The notes beneath the pieces were generated by a model that made no database searches, was not told where the DNA came from, and saw only the letters and a list, made by a program, of their open reading frames with translations. Shown piece by piece: positions 41,565 through 50,160 of a stretch of DNA of 64,000 nucleotides (the first letter of the stretch is position 1; each line of letters opens with the position of its first letter). Both the position numbers and the translations under genes were made by a program. The stretch is from Pseudomonas saudimassiliensis (lineage in GTDB: Bacteria > Pseudomonadota > Gammaproteobacteria > Pseudomonadales > Pseudomonadaceae): positions 1,805,953 to 1,869,952 of the forward strand of contig NZ_LK391969.1 in the NCBI RefSeq assembly GCF_000939975.1. Direction: 5' to 3'.

Positions 41565-42173
41565 ATGAATAAATTACTTGTAAGTCTGGTGTTATCCCTC
41601 GGTGTGGCCGGTTCGGCCCATGCGCTGCAGGGTGATGCCGAAGCCGGTAAGGGCAAGGTAGCCGTCTGTGCAGCCTGTCACGGCAATGATGGCAACAGCA
41701 TGATGCCGAACTGGCCCAAGCTGGCGGGTCAGGGCGAGCGCTACCTGCTCAAGCAACTGATCGACATCAAGGAAGGCGTACGCGTGGTTCCGGAAATGAC
41801 CGGCATCGTCGCCAACATGAGCGAGCAGGACCTGGCCGACACTGCGGCCTATTACGCGACCCAGACCCCGGTGGGCGGTGCTGCCGACCCGGAGCTGGCC
41901 GCCCGTGGTGAAGCCATCTACCGTGGTGGCGACCTGGAAACCGGCCTGCCGGCCTGCACCGGTTGCCATTCGCCGACTGGCCAGGGCAACGACCCGGCTG
42001 CCTACCCGCAGCTGGCTGGTCAGCACGCCGCCTATACCGCCAAGCAGCTGACCGATTTCCGTGAGGGCAATCGGGTCAATGATGGCGATGCCATGATCAT
42101 GCAGACCATCGCATCGCGCCTGAGCAACAAGGATATCGAGGCCGTCTCGAACTATATCCAGGGCCTGCGTTGA
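41565..42173 (+). CDS. cc4: Cytochrome c4 (dihaem)
   Basis: Periplasmic dihaem electron carrier that passes electrons to terminal oxidases. The 202-residue precursor has a signal peptide of about 20 residues (ending AHALQG), then two class I cytochrome c domains. Each has one haem-binding CxxCH: CAACH near residue 35 and CTGCH near 126, with later methionines (NSMMPNW, MIMQTIASRL) as likely axial ligands. A strong terminator follows. Position between engB and dsbA matches P. aeruginosa. Confidence 0.95.
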   Translation: MNKLLVSLVLSLGVAGSAHALQGDAEAGKGKVAVCAACHGNDGNSMMPNWPKLAGQGERYLLKQLIDIKEGVRVVPEMTGIVANMSEQDLADTAAYYATQTPVGGAADPELAARGEAIYRGGDLETGLPACTGCHSPTGQGNDPAAYPQLAGQHAAYTAKQLTDFREGNRVNDGDAMIMQTIASRLSNKDIEAVSNYIQGLR

Positions 42174-42204
42174 TTCCGGTTTTACACCGCAACAGCTGGT
42201 GATG

Positions 42205-42234
42205 AAAAAAGGGTGGCTGCGGCTGCCCTTTTTT
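42205..42234 (+). terminator. Rho-independent terminator after cytochrome c4
   Basis: AAAAAAGGG (42205-42213) pairs with CCCTTTTTT (42226-42234) around a GC-rich loop with an inner GC pair. It ends the c4 transcript before dsbA. Confidence 0.88.
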
Positions 42235-42278
42235 GCGACTGTAGGAAACCCGACCGGTCCGCGGGATAGCGCACCGGG

Positions 42279-42306
42279 GAACCTTTTTGCCATCATGATG
42301 GCCTGA
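42279..42306 (+). promoter_or_regulatory. Possible AlgU-type promoter for dsbA
   Basis: GAACCT (42279-42284) and CCTGA (42302-42306) are 17 bp apart, resembling GAACTT-N16/17-TCTGA with one mismatch in each half. AlgU (AlgT)-dependent dsbA expression is reported in P. aeruginosa, which supports the call. Confidence 0.5.
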
Positions 42307-42332
42307 ATGACAGAACCTATCTGGAGAGATAC

Positions 42333-42959
42333 ATGCGCAAGTTGTTGACTGTTGGACTGGTGTGGCTGCTGGGCAGCCTGGCGATGGTGCAAGCCCAGGA
42401 AACCCGCTACCAGGCCGGTGTGCATTACGTCGAACTGCCCGCGGCGGCGCCGACCCAGGAGCCGGACAAGATCGAAGTGGCGGAGCTGTTCTGGTATGGC
42501 TGCGGTCACTGCTTCACCTTCGAGCCGATCATCGGCGAGTGGAAAAAGACCCTGCCGGAAGACGTGCATTTCCGCCCGGTTCCGGCGTTCTTCGGCGGTG
42601 CCTGGGATACCCACGGCCAGCTGTTCTACACTCTGGAGAGCATGAACCAGTTGGGCGAAGCCCACGCAGCAGTGTTCCAGGCGATCCACAACCAGGGCAA
42701 CCGCCTGGCTGATACCGACGCCATGGTCAAGCTGCTGAGCCAATATGGCATCGACGAAGATGAATTCCGCAAGACCTGGTCGTCCGCCGGGGTAAGCCTC
42801 AAGGTGAACCAGGCCAAACGCCTGGCCAAGGCCTATCGCGCCTCGGGCGTACCGACACTGATCGTCAACGGCAAGTATCGCATCGAAGGCGGCATGGCCG
42901 GCAGCTTCGAAGAGATGCTCAAAATCGCAGAATATCTGGTGGATCAGGAACGTTCCTGA
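42333..42959 (+). CDS. dsbA: Thiol:disulfide interchange protein DsbA
   Basis: Periplasmic oxidase that introduces disulfide bonds into secreted proteins. The 208-residue precursor has a signal peptide of about 22 residues (LLGSLAMVQAQE), a thioredoxin fold with the active site FWYGCGHCFTFEP near residue 55-67 (CGHC), and the cis-Pro loop SGVPTLIVNGKYRIEGG near 171. GGAGAG lies before the ATG. The nuclease-like gene follows after 14 bp. Confidence 0.96.
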   Translation: MRKLLTVGLVWLLGSLAMVQAQETRYQAGVHYVELPAAAPTQEPDKIEVAELFWYGCGHCFTFEPIIGEWKKTLPEDVHFRPVPAFFGGAWDTHGQLFYTLESMNQLGEAHAAVFQAIHNQGNRLADTDAMVKLLSQYGIDEDEFRKTWSSAGVSLKVNQAKRLAKAYRASGVPTLIVNGKYRIEGGMAGSFEEMLKIAEYLVDQERS

Positions 42960-42973
42960 CCAAGGACGCTTTA

Positions 42974-43852
42974 ATGATCGCAACGGGTAACATTCCATGG
43001 CGGCGCGTCACTCAGGGCTCCATGGCGCCCGCCTGTCTGCAGACCAACCCGAACTGGGCCTGTGACCCCGAGCAGCCGCTGCCCGATGTGCTGCGGTTGC
43101 TCAGTTTCAATATCCAGGTGGGCATCAACACCCAGCGTTACCATCACTACCTGACCCGGGGCTGGCAGCATGTGCTGCCCCACGCGCGGCGCCAGCAGAC
43201 CCTCGGCCAGATCGCCCAGTTGCTCCATGATTTCGATGTGGTCGCCTTGCAGGAAGTGGACGGCGGCAGCCTGCGCTCGGGGTTCGTCAACCAGGTGGAA
43301 CACCTGGCCCGGGAAAGCCAGTTCCCCTTCTGGTATCAGCAGCTCAACCGTAACCTGGGCCGCTTCGCCCAACATTCCAACGGCTTTCTCAGCCGCTACC
43401 AACCGAATCTGCTGGAAGATCACAAGTTGCCGGGCATGTTGCCGGGGCGGGGCGCGATCCTGACCAGTTTCGGCCAGGGGCCGGACAGCCTGCTGGTGGT
43501 GATGATGCACCTGGCCCTGAGCACCCGCACCCGCGCCAACCAGCTGGCCTATATCCGTGAGCGCATCGCCGACCACAGCCATGTGGTGCTGATGGGTGAC
43601 ATGAACACCCATGCCGAAGATCTACTGGAACATTCACCGCTGCGCGGCAGCAACCTGCATACCGCCACGCTGCCGGGCACCTATCCCAGTTGGAAGCCGG
43701 CCCGGGTGCTGGATCACATCCTGCTCAGCCCGAGCCTGAACATCGAGCAGGTGGACGTGTTGCCGCAGCCGATCTCTGATCACCTGCCGGTCTCCATGCA
43801 TATCCGCCTGCCACCCAGCATGTGCAGCCTGCCCACGCCCGTGACCAAATAA
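42974..43852 (+). CDS. Endonuclease/exonuclease/phosphatase family protein
   Basis: A 292-residue metal-dependent phosphodiesterase of the EEP superfamily. Visible catalytic motifs are LSFNIQVG near residue 43, VVALQEVDGG near 89 (metal Glu), GDMNTH near 210 (Asp and Asn) and the C-terminal SDHLPVSMHI (Asp-His). No signal peptide is evident. A phosphodiesterase on nucleic acid, lipid or inositol phosphate is possible; the substrate is unknown. It lies between dsbA and the amidase, overlapping the latter by one base (TAATG). Confidence 0.85.
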   Translation: MIATGNIPWRRVTQGSMAPACLQTNPNWACDPEQPLPDVLRLLSFNIQVGINTQRYHHYLTRGWQHVLPHARRQQTLGQIAQLLHDFDVVALQEVDGGSLRSGFVNQVEHLARESQFPFWYQQLNRNLGRFAQHSNGFLSRYQPNLLEDHKLPGMLPGRGAILTSFGQGPDSLLVVMMHLALSTRTRANQLAYIRERIADHSHVVLMGDMNTHAEDLLEHSPLRGSNLHTATLPGTYPSWKPARVLDHILLSPSLNIEQVDVLPQPISDHLPVSMHIRLPPSMCSLPTPVTK

Positions 43853-44709
43853 TGTCCGGGCGGTTGTCGTGCCTGCTCCGGGGGCTGTCCGGGCTGTTGC
43901 TGCTGGGGATCCTCCTTACCGGGTGCAGCCGGGGGCTGGTGATCGACACCAGCCTCAGCGCCCGGGGCCAGGACAGCCGCGTCCAGTACGTGATCCTGCA
44001 TTACACTTCCTCCGACTCCGCCCGGGCCATCAACACCCTGACCCTGGGCGAGGTGAGCAGCCATTACCTGATCGATGTGAACCCGCCGACCATCTACCGG
44101 CTGGTAGACGAGAACCGCCGCGCCTGGCATGCCGGGGATAGCAGCTGGCAGGGGCGTACCTGGTTGAACGCCAGCTCCATCGGCATCGAGATCGTCCATC
44201 CCGGCTACCGCGATACGCCCCAGGGGCGGCACTGGTACCCCTGGGATCGGAAGCAGATCGACAAGCTGATTCCGCTGCTCAAGGACATCCTGCAGCGCCA
44301 CGGCCTGCCGCCGGAGCGGGTGATCGGTCATAGTGATATCGCCCCGCAACGCAAGCTCGACCCGGGGCCGCTGTTCCCCTGGCAGCAGTTGGCCGAGGCG
44401 GGCGTGGCCATCTGGCCTGACCCGGCGCGCATAGCGCATTACCAGCATTTGCTGGCTGGCCAGACGCCGCCGCTGGCCTGGTTCGAGATGGCCCTGGAGC
44501 GCTTTGGTTACAGCCTCGCGCGACAGCCCGGGCAGACCGATGCCACCCGCAATGTCATCGCCGCCTTCCAGATGCGCTTCCGTCCCGCGCGGTATGATGG
44601 CCAGCCCGATGCGGAAACCGCCGCCATCCTCGCTGCGCTGGTGCCTGACAGCGTTGCCGAGATCGACCGTTTCACCCACCTGGCCGAGCCAGCCATCGAC
44701 CTGCCCTAG
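43852..44709 (+). CDS. ampDh2: N-acetylmuramoyl-L-alanine amidase, AmpDh2-like lipoprotein
   Basis: Peptidoglycan amidase probably anchored in the outer membrane. The 285-residue protein starts with a lipoprotein signal (LLGILLTGCSRG, lipidated Cys near residue 26). The amidase_2 domain follows, with zinc ligands in VILHYTSSDSA near 48 and IGHSDIAPQRKLDPGPLFPW near 160, and a catalytic Glu in SSIGIEIVHPG. A C-terminal peptidoglycan-binding domain (FGYSLA, VIAAFQMRFRPARYDG) completes it. Position beside dsbA and the kinB/algB region fits AmpDh2 of P. aeruginosa. Its start overlaps the upstream stop by one base. Confidence 0.9.
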   Translation: MSGRLSCLLRGLSGLLLLGILLTGCSRGLVIDTSLSARGQDSRVQYVILHYTSSDSARAINTLTLGEVSSHYLIDVNPPTIYRLVDENRRAWHAGDSSWQGRTWLNASSIGIEIVHPGYRDTPQGRHWYPWDRKQIDKLIPLLKDILQRHGLPPERVIGHSDIAPQRKLDPGPLFPWQQLAEAGVAIWPDPARIAHYQHLLAGQTPPLAWFEMALERFGYSLARQPGQTDATRNVIAAFQMRFRPARYDGQPDAETAAILAALVPDSVAEIDRFTHLAEPAIDLP

Positions 44710-44725
44710 AAGGATCTGTTTACCC

Positions 44726-45955
44726 ATGCTCAATGGAATCTGGCTGAGCTTCTTTCTGGCGGCCTTTCTGGCGGCCCTCTGGCAATGGCTCGGGGTAGGC
44801 GACAGCGAAGTATTCAGCCGGCTGGTAGCGGCCCTGTTCGACATGGCTCGGCTCAGTGTCGAGATCATCCTGGTGCTGGTGGGCACCATGACCCTGTGGC
44901 TGGGGTTCCTGGCAATTGCCGAGAAGGCCGGGCTGATCCGCCTGCTGGCCCGCGTGCTGGATCCGCTGTTCCGCCGGTTGATGCCCGAGGTGCCCAGCGG
45001 CCATCCCGCGCTGGGACACATCAGCATGAATTTCGCCGCCAATATCCTCGGGCTGGATAACGCCGCCACGCCGATCGGCATCAAGGCCATGCACTCGCTA
45101 CAGGAACTCAACCCGCAGAAGGACACCGCGACCAACGCCCAGATCCTGTTCCTGGTGCTCAACAGCTCGTCGCTGACGCTGCTGCCGGTGACCATCTTCA
45201 TGTACCGCGCCCAGCAGGGAGCGACTGACCCCACCCTGGTGTTCCTGCCGATCCTGCTGGCTACCACCGTCTCCAGCCTGGTCGGCCTGTTGACCGTGGC
45301 GGTCATGCAGCGTCTGCGCCTGCACGACCCGGTGGTGCTGGCCTACCTGTTGGCGGGCGCCGCCGCACTGGGGCTGCTATTGACCACCCTGGCCGGCATG
45401 TCCGCCCAGGCATTGGCGGCTACCTCCTCGCTGGTGGGTAACCTGACCCTGTTTGGCATCATCATCCTGTTTCTGGGCGTGGCGGCGCTGCGCAAGGTCA
45501 AGGTATACGACACCTTCATTGAAGGGGCCAAGGAAGGCTTCAGCTTTACCATCTCCCTGCTGCCCTACCTGATTGCCATGCTGGTGGCGATCGGCGCATT
45601 GCGCGCCAGCGGCGTGCTCGACGCCGGACTCGAAGGCGTGCGCTGGCTGGCTGACGGATTCGGCTGGGACACCCGCTTTATCGATGCCTTGCCCACCGCC
45701 TTCATGAAGCCCCTGTCGGGGAGTGGCGCCCGGGCAATGATGATCGAGACCATGGATACCTTTGGCGTCGACAGCTTCCCGGCGCTGCTGGCAGCCACCT
45801 TCCAGGGCAGCACGGAAACGACCTTCTACGTGCTTGCGGTGTACTTCGGCGCGGTGGGCATCACCCGCATCCGCCACGGTCTGGGCTGCGCGCTGGTCGC
45901 TGACCTGGCAGGGATGCTCACGGCCATCGGGGTGTGTTACTGGTTCTTCGGCTGA
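44726..45955 (+). CDS. SpmA/SpmB-type nucleoside-recognition (Gate) membrane protein
   Basis: A 409-residue integral membrane protein combining the two halves that are separate spore maturation proteins SpmA and SpmB in Bacillus. Two Gate domains are visible: ETLWLGFLAIAEKAGL-type VGTMTLWLGFLAIAEKAGL near residue 53 with MNFAANILGLDNAATPIG near 100, and a second half with EGAKEGFSFTISLLPYLIAM near 265 and PLSGSGARAMMIE near 330. The role in non-sporulating bacteria is unknown. AAGGA precedes the ATG. It follows the amidase after 16 bp. Confidence 0.85.
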   Translation: MLNGIWLSFFLAAFLAALWQWLGVGDSEVFSRLVAALFDMARLSVEIILVLVGTMTLWLGFLAIAEKAGLIRLLARVLDPLFRRLMPEVPSGHPALGHISMNFAANILGLDNAATPIGIKAMHSLQELNPQKDTATNAQILFLVLNSSSLTLLPVTIFMYRAQQGATDPTLVFLPILLATTVSSLVGLLTVAVMQRLRLHDPVVLAYLLAGAAALGLLLTTLAGMSAQALAATSSLVGNLTLFGIIILFLGVAALRKVKVYDTFIEGAKEGFSFTISLLPYLIAMLVAIGALRASGVLDAGLEGVRWLADGFGWDTRFIDALPTAFMKPLSGSGARAMMIETMDTFGVDSFPALLAATFQGSTETTFYVLAVYFGAVGITRIRHGLGCALVADLAGMLTAIGVCYWFFG

Positions 45956-45998
45956 GGGGCCCTGCTAAGCTGTAGGGGAACCCCTGTCTGGAGGCCGC

Positions 45999-47333
45999 AT
46001 GCCCGCACCGCGTTTTGATCAACTGCACCGCCAGCCCGGCCCGTTTTTCGTCGCCCTGGGTGGTGCCGGGATGTTCGGGGCCAATCTGTACCTGTATGGG
46101 TCCGGCGGCGAGTGGATCGCCATCGACTGCGGCTTTGCCCTGGAGTCCACGCCCAGCGGGGAAAACCGGGTGGCCGTGCCGACCCTCGAAGCGCTGGAAA
46201 AGTACGACATCAAGCTCAGCGCACTGCTGATCACCCACGGTCACGAAGACCACATTGGCGCGATACCCCATCTGTGGCGTCAACTGGACTGCCCGCTGTA
46301 CGCCAGCCCCTTTACCGCCCGGCTGATCCGCAACAAGTTGGCGCAGAACCTGGAATGGCCGCCGCTGCGCGAGATCCGGCCGCTGGAGCCGGTTGGGCTG
46401 GGTGCCTTCCAGGCCGAGTGGATCCCGGTCACCCATTCGATTCCCGAGTCCCATGGCATCCTGCTCCAGGTGGCGGGCAAACGTATCTATCACAGCGGCG
46501 ACTGGAAGCTCGATCCCCAACCGCTGGTGGGCGAGCTGACGGCGGAAGGGCGGCTGCGGGCGATCGGCCGGGCGGGCGTGGATGTGCTGATCGGGGATTC
46601 GACCAACGCCCCAGGCAGTGGCGCCAGCCGCTCGGAAGCGGCGGTGCAGGACGGGCTGTCGGATGTCATCCGGCCCTGCACCCAGCGGGTCGTCGTTACC
46701 TGTTTTGCCAGCAACCTGGCGCGCTTGCACAGCCTGGCCGAGATTGCCTTCGACAGCGGGCGCTATGCCGGGCTGTTGGGCCGCAGCCTGGTCAGCATGC
46801 ACAGCTTCGGACGGGCCCACGGTTATCTACGCTCCCGCCCCGGTTTCATCGGGCCCTGGGAGCTGGGCTTTTTGCCACCTAATCAGCAACTGTGGATCTG
46901 TACCGGCAGCCAGGGCGAACCGGCGGCCGCGCTGGGCCGGCTGGCGGCGGGCAATCACCCGCAACTGACGCTGGAACCCGGTGATACTGTGATCTTCTCC
47001 TCCCGCCTGATTCCCGGCAACGAGGAGGCGCTGGCACACATCAAGCAGCACCTGCTGCGCCAAGGGGTGCATATCATCGATGACGATATGGCGCCCATCC
47101 ACGCCTCCGGCCACCCGCCCCAGGAGGACCTGCGCCAGCTCTATGGCTGGCTGCGACCGCGCTACCTGCTGCCGGTGCATGGTGAGCCTTATCATCAGCA
47201 GGCGCACATGGCGTTCGCCCGCAGCCTGGGGATCGGTGGGCTGGTGCCGGCCAATGGGGATCTGATCGATCTGAGCGGGCAGCCGGCCCGGGTGGCGGAG
47301 CTGCCATGGGGGTTGGTGGAGGTGGGGCGTTAG
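45999..47333 (+). CDS. Metallo-beta-lactamase/beta-CASP ribonuclease J-like protein
   Basis: A 444-residue beta-CASP protein. The metallo-beta-lactamase core shows LITHGHEDHIGAIPHLW near residue 74 (HxHxDH), IPVTHSIPESHG near 145 and YHSGDWKLD near 165; the beta-CASP part shows IGDSTNA near 195, TCFASNLARL, CTGSQGEP near 300, SSRLIPGNE and VHASGH-type IHASGHPP near 368, then LLPVHGEPYH. It lacks the roughly 100-residue C-terminal domain of true RNase J, so an RNA endo- or exonuclease role is likely but not certain. GGAGG precedes the ATG. Confidence 0.85.
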   Translation: MPAPRFDQLHRQPGPFFVALGGAGMFGANLYLYGSGGEWIAIDCGFALESTPSGENRVAVPTLEALEKYDIKLSALLITHGHEDHIGAIPHLWRQLDCPLYASPFTARLIRNKLAQNLEWPPLREIRPLEPVGLGAFQAEWIPVTHSIPESHGILLQVAGKRIYHSGDWKLDPQPLVGELTAEGRLRAIGRAGVDVLIGDSTNAPGSGASRSEAAVQDGLSDVIRPCTQRVVVTCFASNLARLHSLAEIAFDSGRYAGLLGRSLVSMHSFGRAHGYLRSRPGFIGPWELGFLPPNQQLWICTGSQGEPAAALGRLAAGNHPQLTLEPGDTVIFSSRLIPGNEEALAHIKQHLLRQGVHIIDDDMAPIHASGHPPQEDLRQLYGWLRPRYLLPVHGEPYHQQAHMAFARSLGIGGLVPANGDLIDLSGQPARVAELPWGLVEVGR

Positions 47334-47340
47334 GGCGCAC

Positions 47341-47440
47341 GAGGGGAGAGGGAGTTAGGCTGTGCCCTCCGGCTATCATAACTTGAGCAAAATGCAGTCT
47401 GCCCCCTCTCCCCTCGCGGGAGAGGGCTGGGGAGAGGGGG
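47341..47440. repeat. GA/CT-rich inverted repeat between convergent genes
   Basis: GAGGGGAGAGGG (47341-47352) has an exact inverted copy at 47404-47415. The right copy also pairs with the adjacent GGGAGAGGG (47404-47412 with 47418-47426), and a further GGGGAGAGGGG follows, so two hairpins exclude each other. This type of CCCTCTCCCC...GGGGAGAGGG sequence recurs between genes in many proteobacteria. It is 7 bp past the nuclease stop and may end both facing transcripts. Confidence 0.7.
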
Positions 47441-47491
47441 AGCCTTCCAATCACGCAGCCCCAGTAATCCTAAAGCGAAAACCAGGCTGAC

Positions 47492-48799
47492 CTAAAACTC
47501 TCCCTGCTTAAGCTTCTGCCATAACATCCCCAGCGCCAGCAGCGGCGAGCGGAACCGCTTGCCCCCGGGAAACGCCATATGCGGCACCTGGCTGAACAGG
47601 TCGAAGCCGCGGCTGGCCTGGCCAGTCATGGCTTCGCCGAGGATGCGGGCCGCCAGGTGGGTGGCGTTGAGGCCGTGGCCGGAGTAGGCCTGGGCGTAGA
47701 AGACGTTGGGCTGGTCGGGCAGGCGGCCAATCTGCGGCAGGCGATTGGCGCCGATGCCGATCATGCCGCCCCACTGGTAGTCGATGCGCACATCCGCCAG
47801 CTGCGGAAACACGGCCAGCATCTTGGGCCGCATATAGGCCGCAACATCCGCCGGATCGCGCCCGGAGTAATGGCAGGCGCCACCGAACAGCAAGCGCCGG
47901 TCGGCGGAGAGGCGGTAGTAATCCAGCGCCACCCGCTGGTCACACAGGGCCATATTCTGCGGAATCAGTTCGGCCGCCAGCTCCGCCGGCAGCGGTTCGG
48001 TGGCGATCAGGTAGCTGCCAGCAGCAATGACCTGGCTGCCGAGGCGACGTTCGAGCCCACTGTGATAGGCATTGCAGCCCAGCATCAGCTGCCCGGCACG
48101 CACCCGCCCGCGGGCCGTATGCACAGTGATGGTCGTACCCTGGTCGATGGCGGTCGCAGCGGAGTTCTCATACAGGCGCACCCCCAGGGCGCGGGCCGCA
48201 GCGGCTTCGCCCAGGGCCAGGTTGAGTGGATGCAGATGGCCGGAGCCCATGTCGATCAGCCCGCCGACATAGCGGTCCGAGCCCACCACGCTGCGCATCT
48301 GGTCCGGCTCGACAAGGGTCAATGCGTGCCGGTAACCCAGTGCCAGCAGTTCGTCGCGGTCGGCGCGGAAGGCATCCAGGTGCCGCGGCTTGTTCGCCAG
48401 GTCGCAATAGCCCCAGGCAAGATCGCAGTCAATGTCGAACTCGGCGATCCGCTCGCGGACGATCTCCACGGCTTCGATACCCAGCAGCTTCAGATCCCGG
48501 ACGCCCTGCGCACCGATCACCCCGGCAAACTGGTCGAGATCATGGCCGACGCCGCGGATCAGTTGCCCACCGTTGCGCCCGCTGGCGCCCCAGCCAATCT
48601 GCCGCGCTTCCAGCAGCACCACCGACAGCCCCCGTTTGGCCAGTTCGATGGCGGTATTGAGGCCGGTGAAACCGCCGCCCACGATGCAGACATCCGCCTG
48701 CTCTTCGCCCTCCAGCGTGGGCAGGCCGAGGTCGGGATGGCGGGTGGCGGCGTACCAGGACGGCGGATAATCGGCGGCATGGATGGCGTGGCGTGACAT
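47492..48799 (-). CDS. FAD-dependent amine oxidoreductase, gamma-glutamylputrescine oxidase-like (PuuB/PauB type)
   Basis: A 435-residue DAO-family flavoenzyme. The N-terminus has a family lead (YPPSWYAATRHPDLGLPTLEG), then the dinucleotide-binding VCIVGGGFTGLNTAIELAKR near residue 35 and GWGASGRNGGQLIRG near 72. The C-terminal half has RLLFGGACHYSGRDP, QWGGMIGIGANRLPQIGR and AQAYSGHGLNATHLA. This matches oxidases of gamma-glutamylated polyamines. It is divergent from dadX and near a PauR-like regulator, which supports a polyamine role. I start at MSRHAIHAADYP; a longer frame runs into dadX regulatory sequence. Confidence 0.83.
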   Translation of the reverse strand: MSRHAIHAADYPPSWYAATRHPDLGLPTLEGEEQADVCIVGGGFTGLNTAIELAKRGLSVVLLEARQIGWGASGRNGGQLIRGVGHDLDQFAGVIGAQGVRDLKLLGIEAVEIVRERIAEFDIDCDLAWGYCDLANKPRHLDAFRADRDELLALGYRHALTLVEPDQMRSVVGSDRYVGGLIDMGSGHLHPLNLALGEAAAARALGVRLYENSAATAIDQGTTITVHTARGRVRAGQLMLGCNAYHSGLERRLGSQVIAAGSYLIATEPLPAELAAELIPQNMALCDQRVALDYYRLSADRRLLFGGACHYSGRDPADVAAYMRPKMLAVFPQLADVRIDYQWGGMIGIGANRLPQIGRLPDQPNVFYAQAYSGHGLNATHLAARILGEAMTGQASRGFDLFSQVPHMAFPGGKRFRSPLLALGMLWQKLKQGEF

Positions 48800-48994
48800 G
48801 GGTGCTCCGTGGATACAGCGGAATACAGACCGGCAGGATAACGGCATTTGGTCCGGTGCAGAAGTCCGCGCAAGCGGCCGGCGGTGCGTTCGGCGGCGTC
48901 TGGGGCACTGCTCGAGATAATTTGGTATTCTTCCCGCCGGCGATCTCCCGCCGATGCCCACTATCCTTATCCGTTTCTTGCCTGTGGACCTGCC

Positions 48995-50065
48995 ATGCGC
49001 CCAGCCCATGCTTTGATCGATCTATCGGCCCTGCGCCACAATTACCGTCTGGCCAAGAGTCTGACCGGCTGCCGCGCCCTGGCCGTGGTCAAGGCCAATG
49101 CCTACGGTCACGGCGCCGTGGAGTGCGCGGCGGCGCTGGGTGAGGAGGCCGACGGCTTCGCGGTGTCGGCTATCGAGGAGGCGCTGGTACTGCGGGCTGC
49201 AGGCCACCGCCAACCCATTGTCCTGCTCGAGGGCTGGTTCGAGCCGGCCGAGCTCGAGCTGATCTGCCAGCATGACCTGTGGCCGGTGATTCACCACCAC
49301 GGTCAGGTGGCCGATCTACGCGTGGCCAACCTGCGCCAGCCGCTGAATGCATGGCTGAAGTTGGACAGTGGCATGCACCGGACCGGGTTCTCCGTTGCCG
49401 AGTATCCGCAGGTCTGGCGCGAACTGCAGGCCAGCGGCAAGGTCGCCAGCCTGACCAAGATCACCCATTTCGCCCGCGCCGATGAGCCGGAAACCGGTCG
49501 CACCGAGCAGCAGCTGGAGACCTTCATGCAAGCTACCGCCGGGCTCGAAGGTCCGTGCAGCCTGAGCAATTCCGCCGGCGTGCTGGCCTGGCCCAGCGCC
49601 TACGGCGATTGGGTGCGGCCGGGCATCATGCTGTACGGCTCCAGCCCCTTCGGTTTTGCCCAGGAGCAGGCGGCGCAGCTGCGCCCGGTGATGCAACTCG
49701 ATTCCCGGGTGATCGCGGTGCATGACATCGCCGCTGGTGAACCGATCGGCTATGGTTCACGCTTCGTTACCCAGCGCCCGAGCCGCATCGGGGTGGTCGC
49801 CATGGGCTACGCCGATGGCTATCCGCGGCACGCCCCTGATGGCACGCCGGTGCTGGTGGATGGCCAGCGCACCTGCATCAGCGGTCGGGTATCCATGGAT
49901 ATGCTTACCGTGGACCTGACCGATCTGCCCGCCAGTGGCCTGGGCAGCCATGTGCGGCTGTGGGGCGAGGGGCTGGATGCCGGCGAGGTGGCCCAGTGCG
50001 CCGGAACCATCTCCTACCAGTTATTCTGCAACCTGAACCGGGTACCACGGCACTACCGGGGTTGA
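48995..50065 (+). CDS. dadX: Alanine racemase (DadX type)
   Basis: PLP enzyme interconverting L- and D-alanine. The 356-residue protein starts MRPAHALIDLSALRHNYRLA as in Pseudomonas DadX. The PLP lysine lies in LAVVKANAYGHG near residue 33; other motifs are LKLDSGMHRTGF near 120, RPGIMLYG, the catalytic Tyr in GYGSRF near 252 and MGYADGYPRH near 272. The divergent amine oxidoreductase and the downstream PauR-like gene mirror the dadX-pauR region of P. aeruginosa. The dadA dehydrogenase is not adjacent here. Confidence 0.92.
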   Translation: MRPAHALIDLSALRHNYRLAKSLTGCRALAVVKANAYGHGAVECAAALGEEADGFAVSAIEEALVLRAAGHRQPIVLLEGWFEPAELELICQHDLWPVIHHHGQVADLRVANLRQPLNAWLKLDSGMHRTGFSVAEYPQVWRELQASGKVASLTKITHFARADEPETGRTEQQLETFMQATAGLEGPCSLSNSAGVLAWPSAYGDWVRPGIMLYGSSPFGFAQEQAAQLRPVMQLDSRVIAVHDIAAGEPIGYGSRFVTQRPSRIGVVAMGYADGYPRHAPDGTPVLVDGQRTCISGRVSMDMLTVDLTDLPASGLGSHVRLWGEGLDAGEVAQCAGTISYQLFCNLNRVPRHYRG

Positions 50066-50160
50066 GCGGAGCGCGCCGGGGGCTGGCGTTGAAAATACTG
50101 CACAGCCGTGCAATCATGCGCTCCATCTGACCTATCTGTATTGCCCTGAGGATCCCGACC

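Noticed and set aside
48800-48994. Possible polyamine operator in the oxidase-dadX gap
   Set aside because: No clear palindrome or repeat was found, so no specific site is reported.
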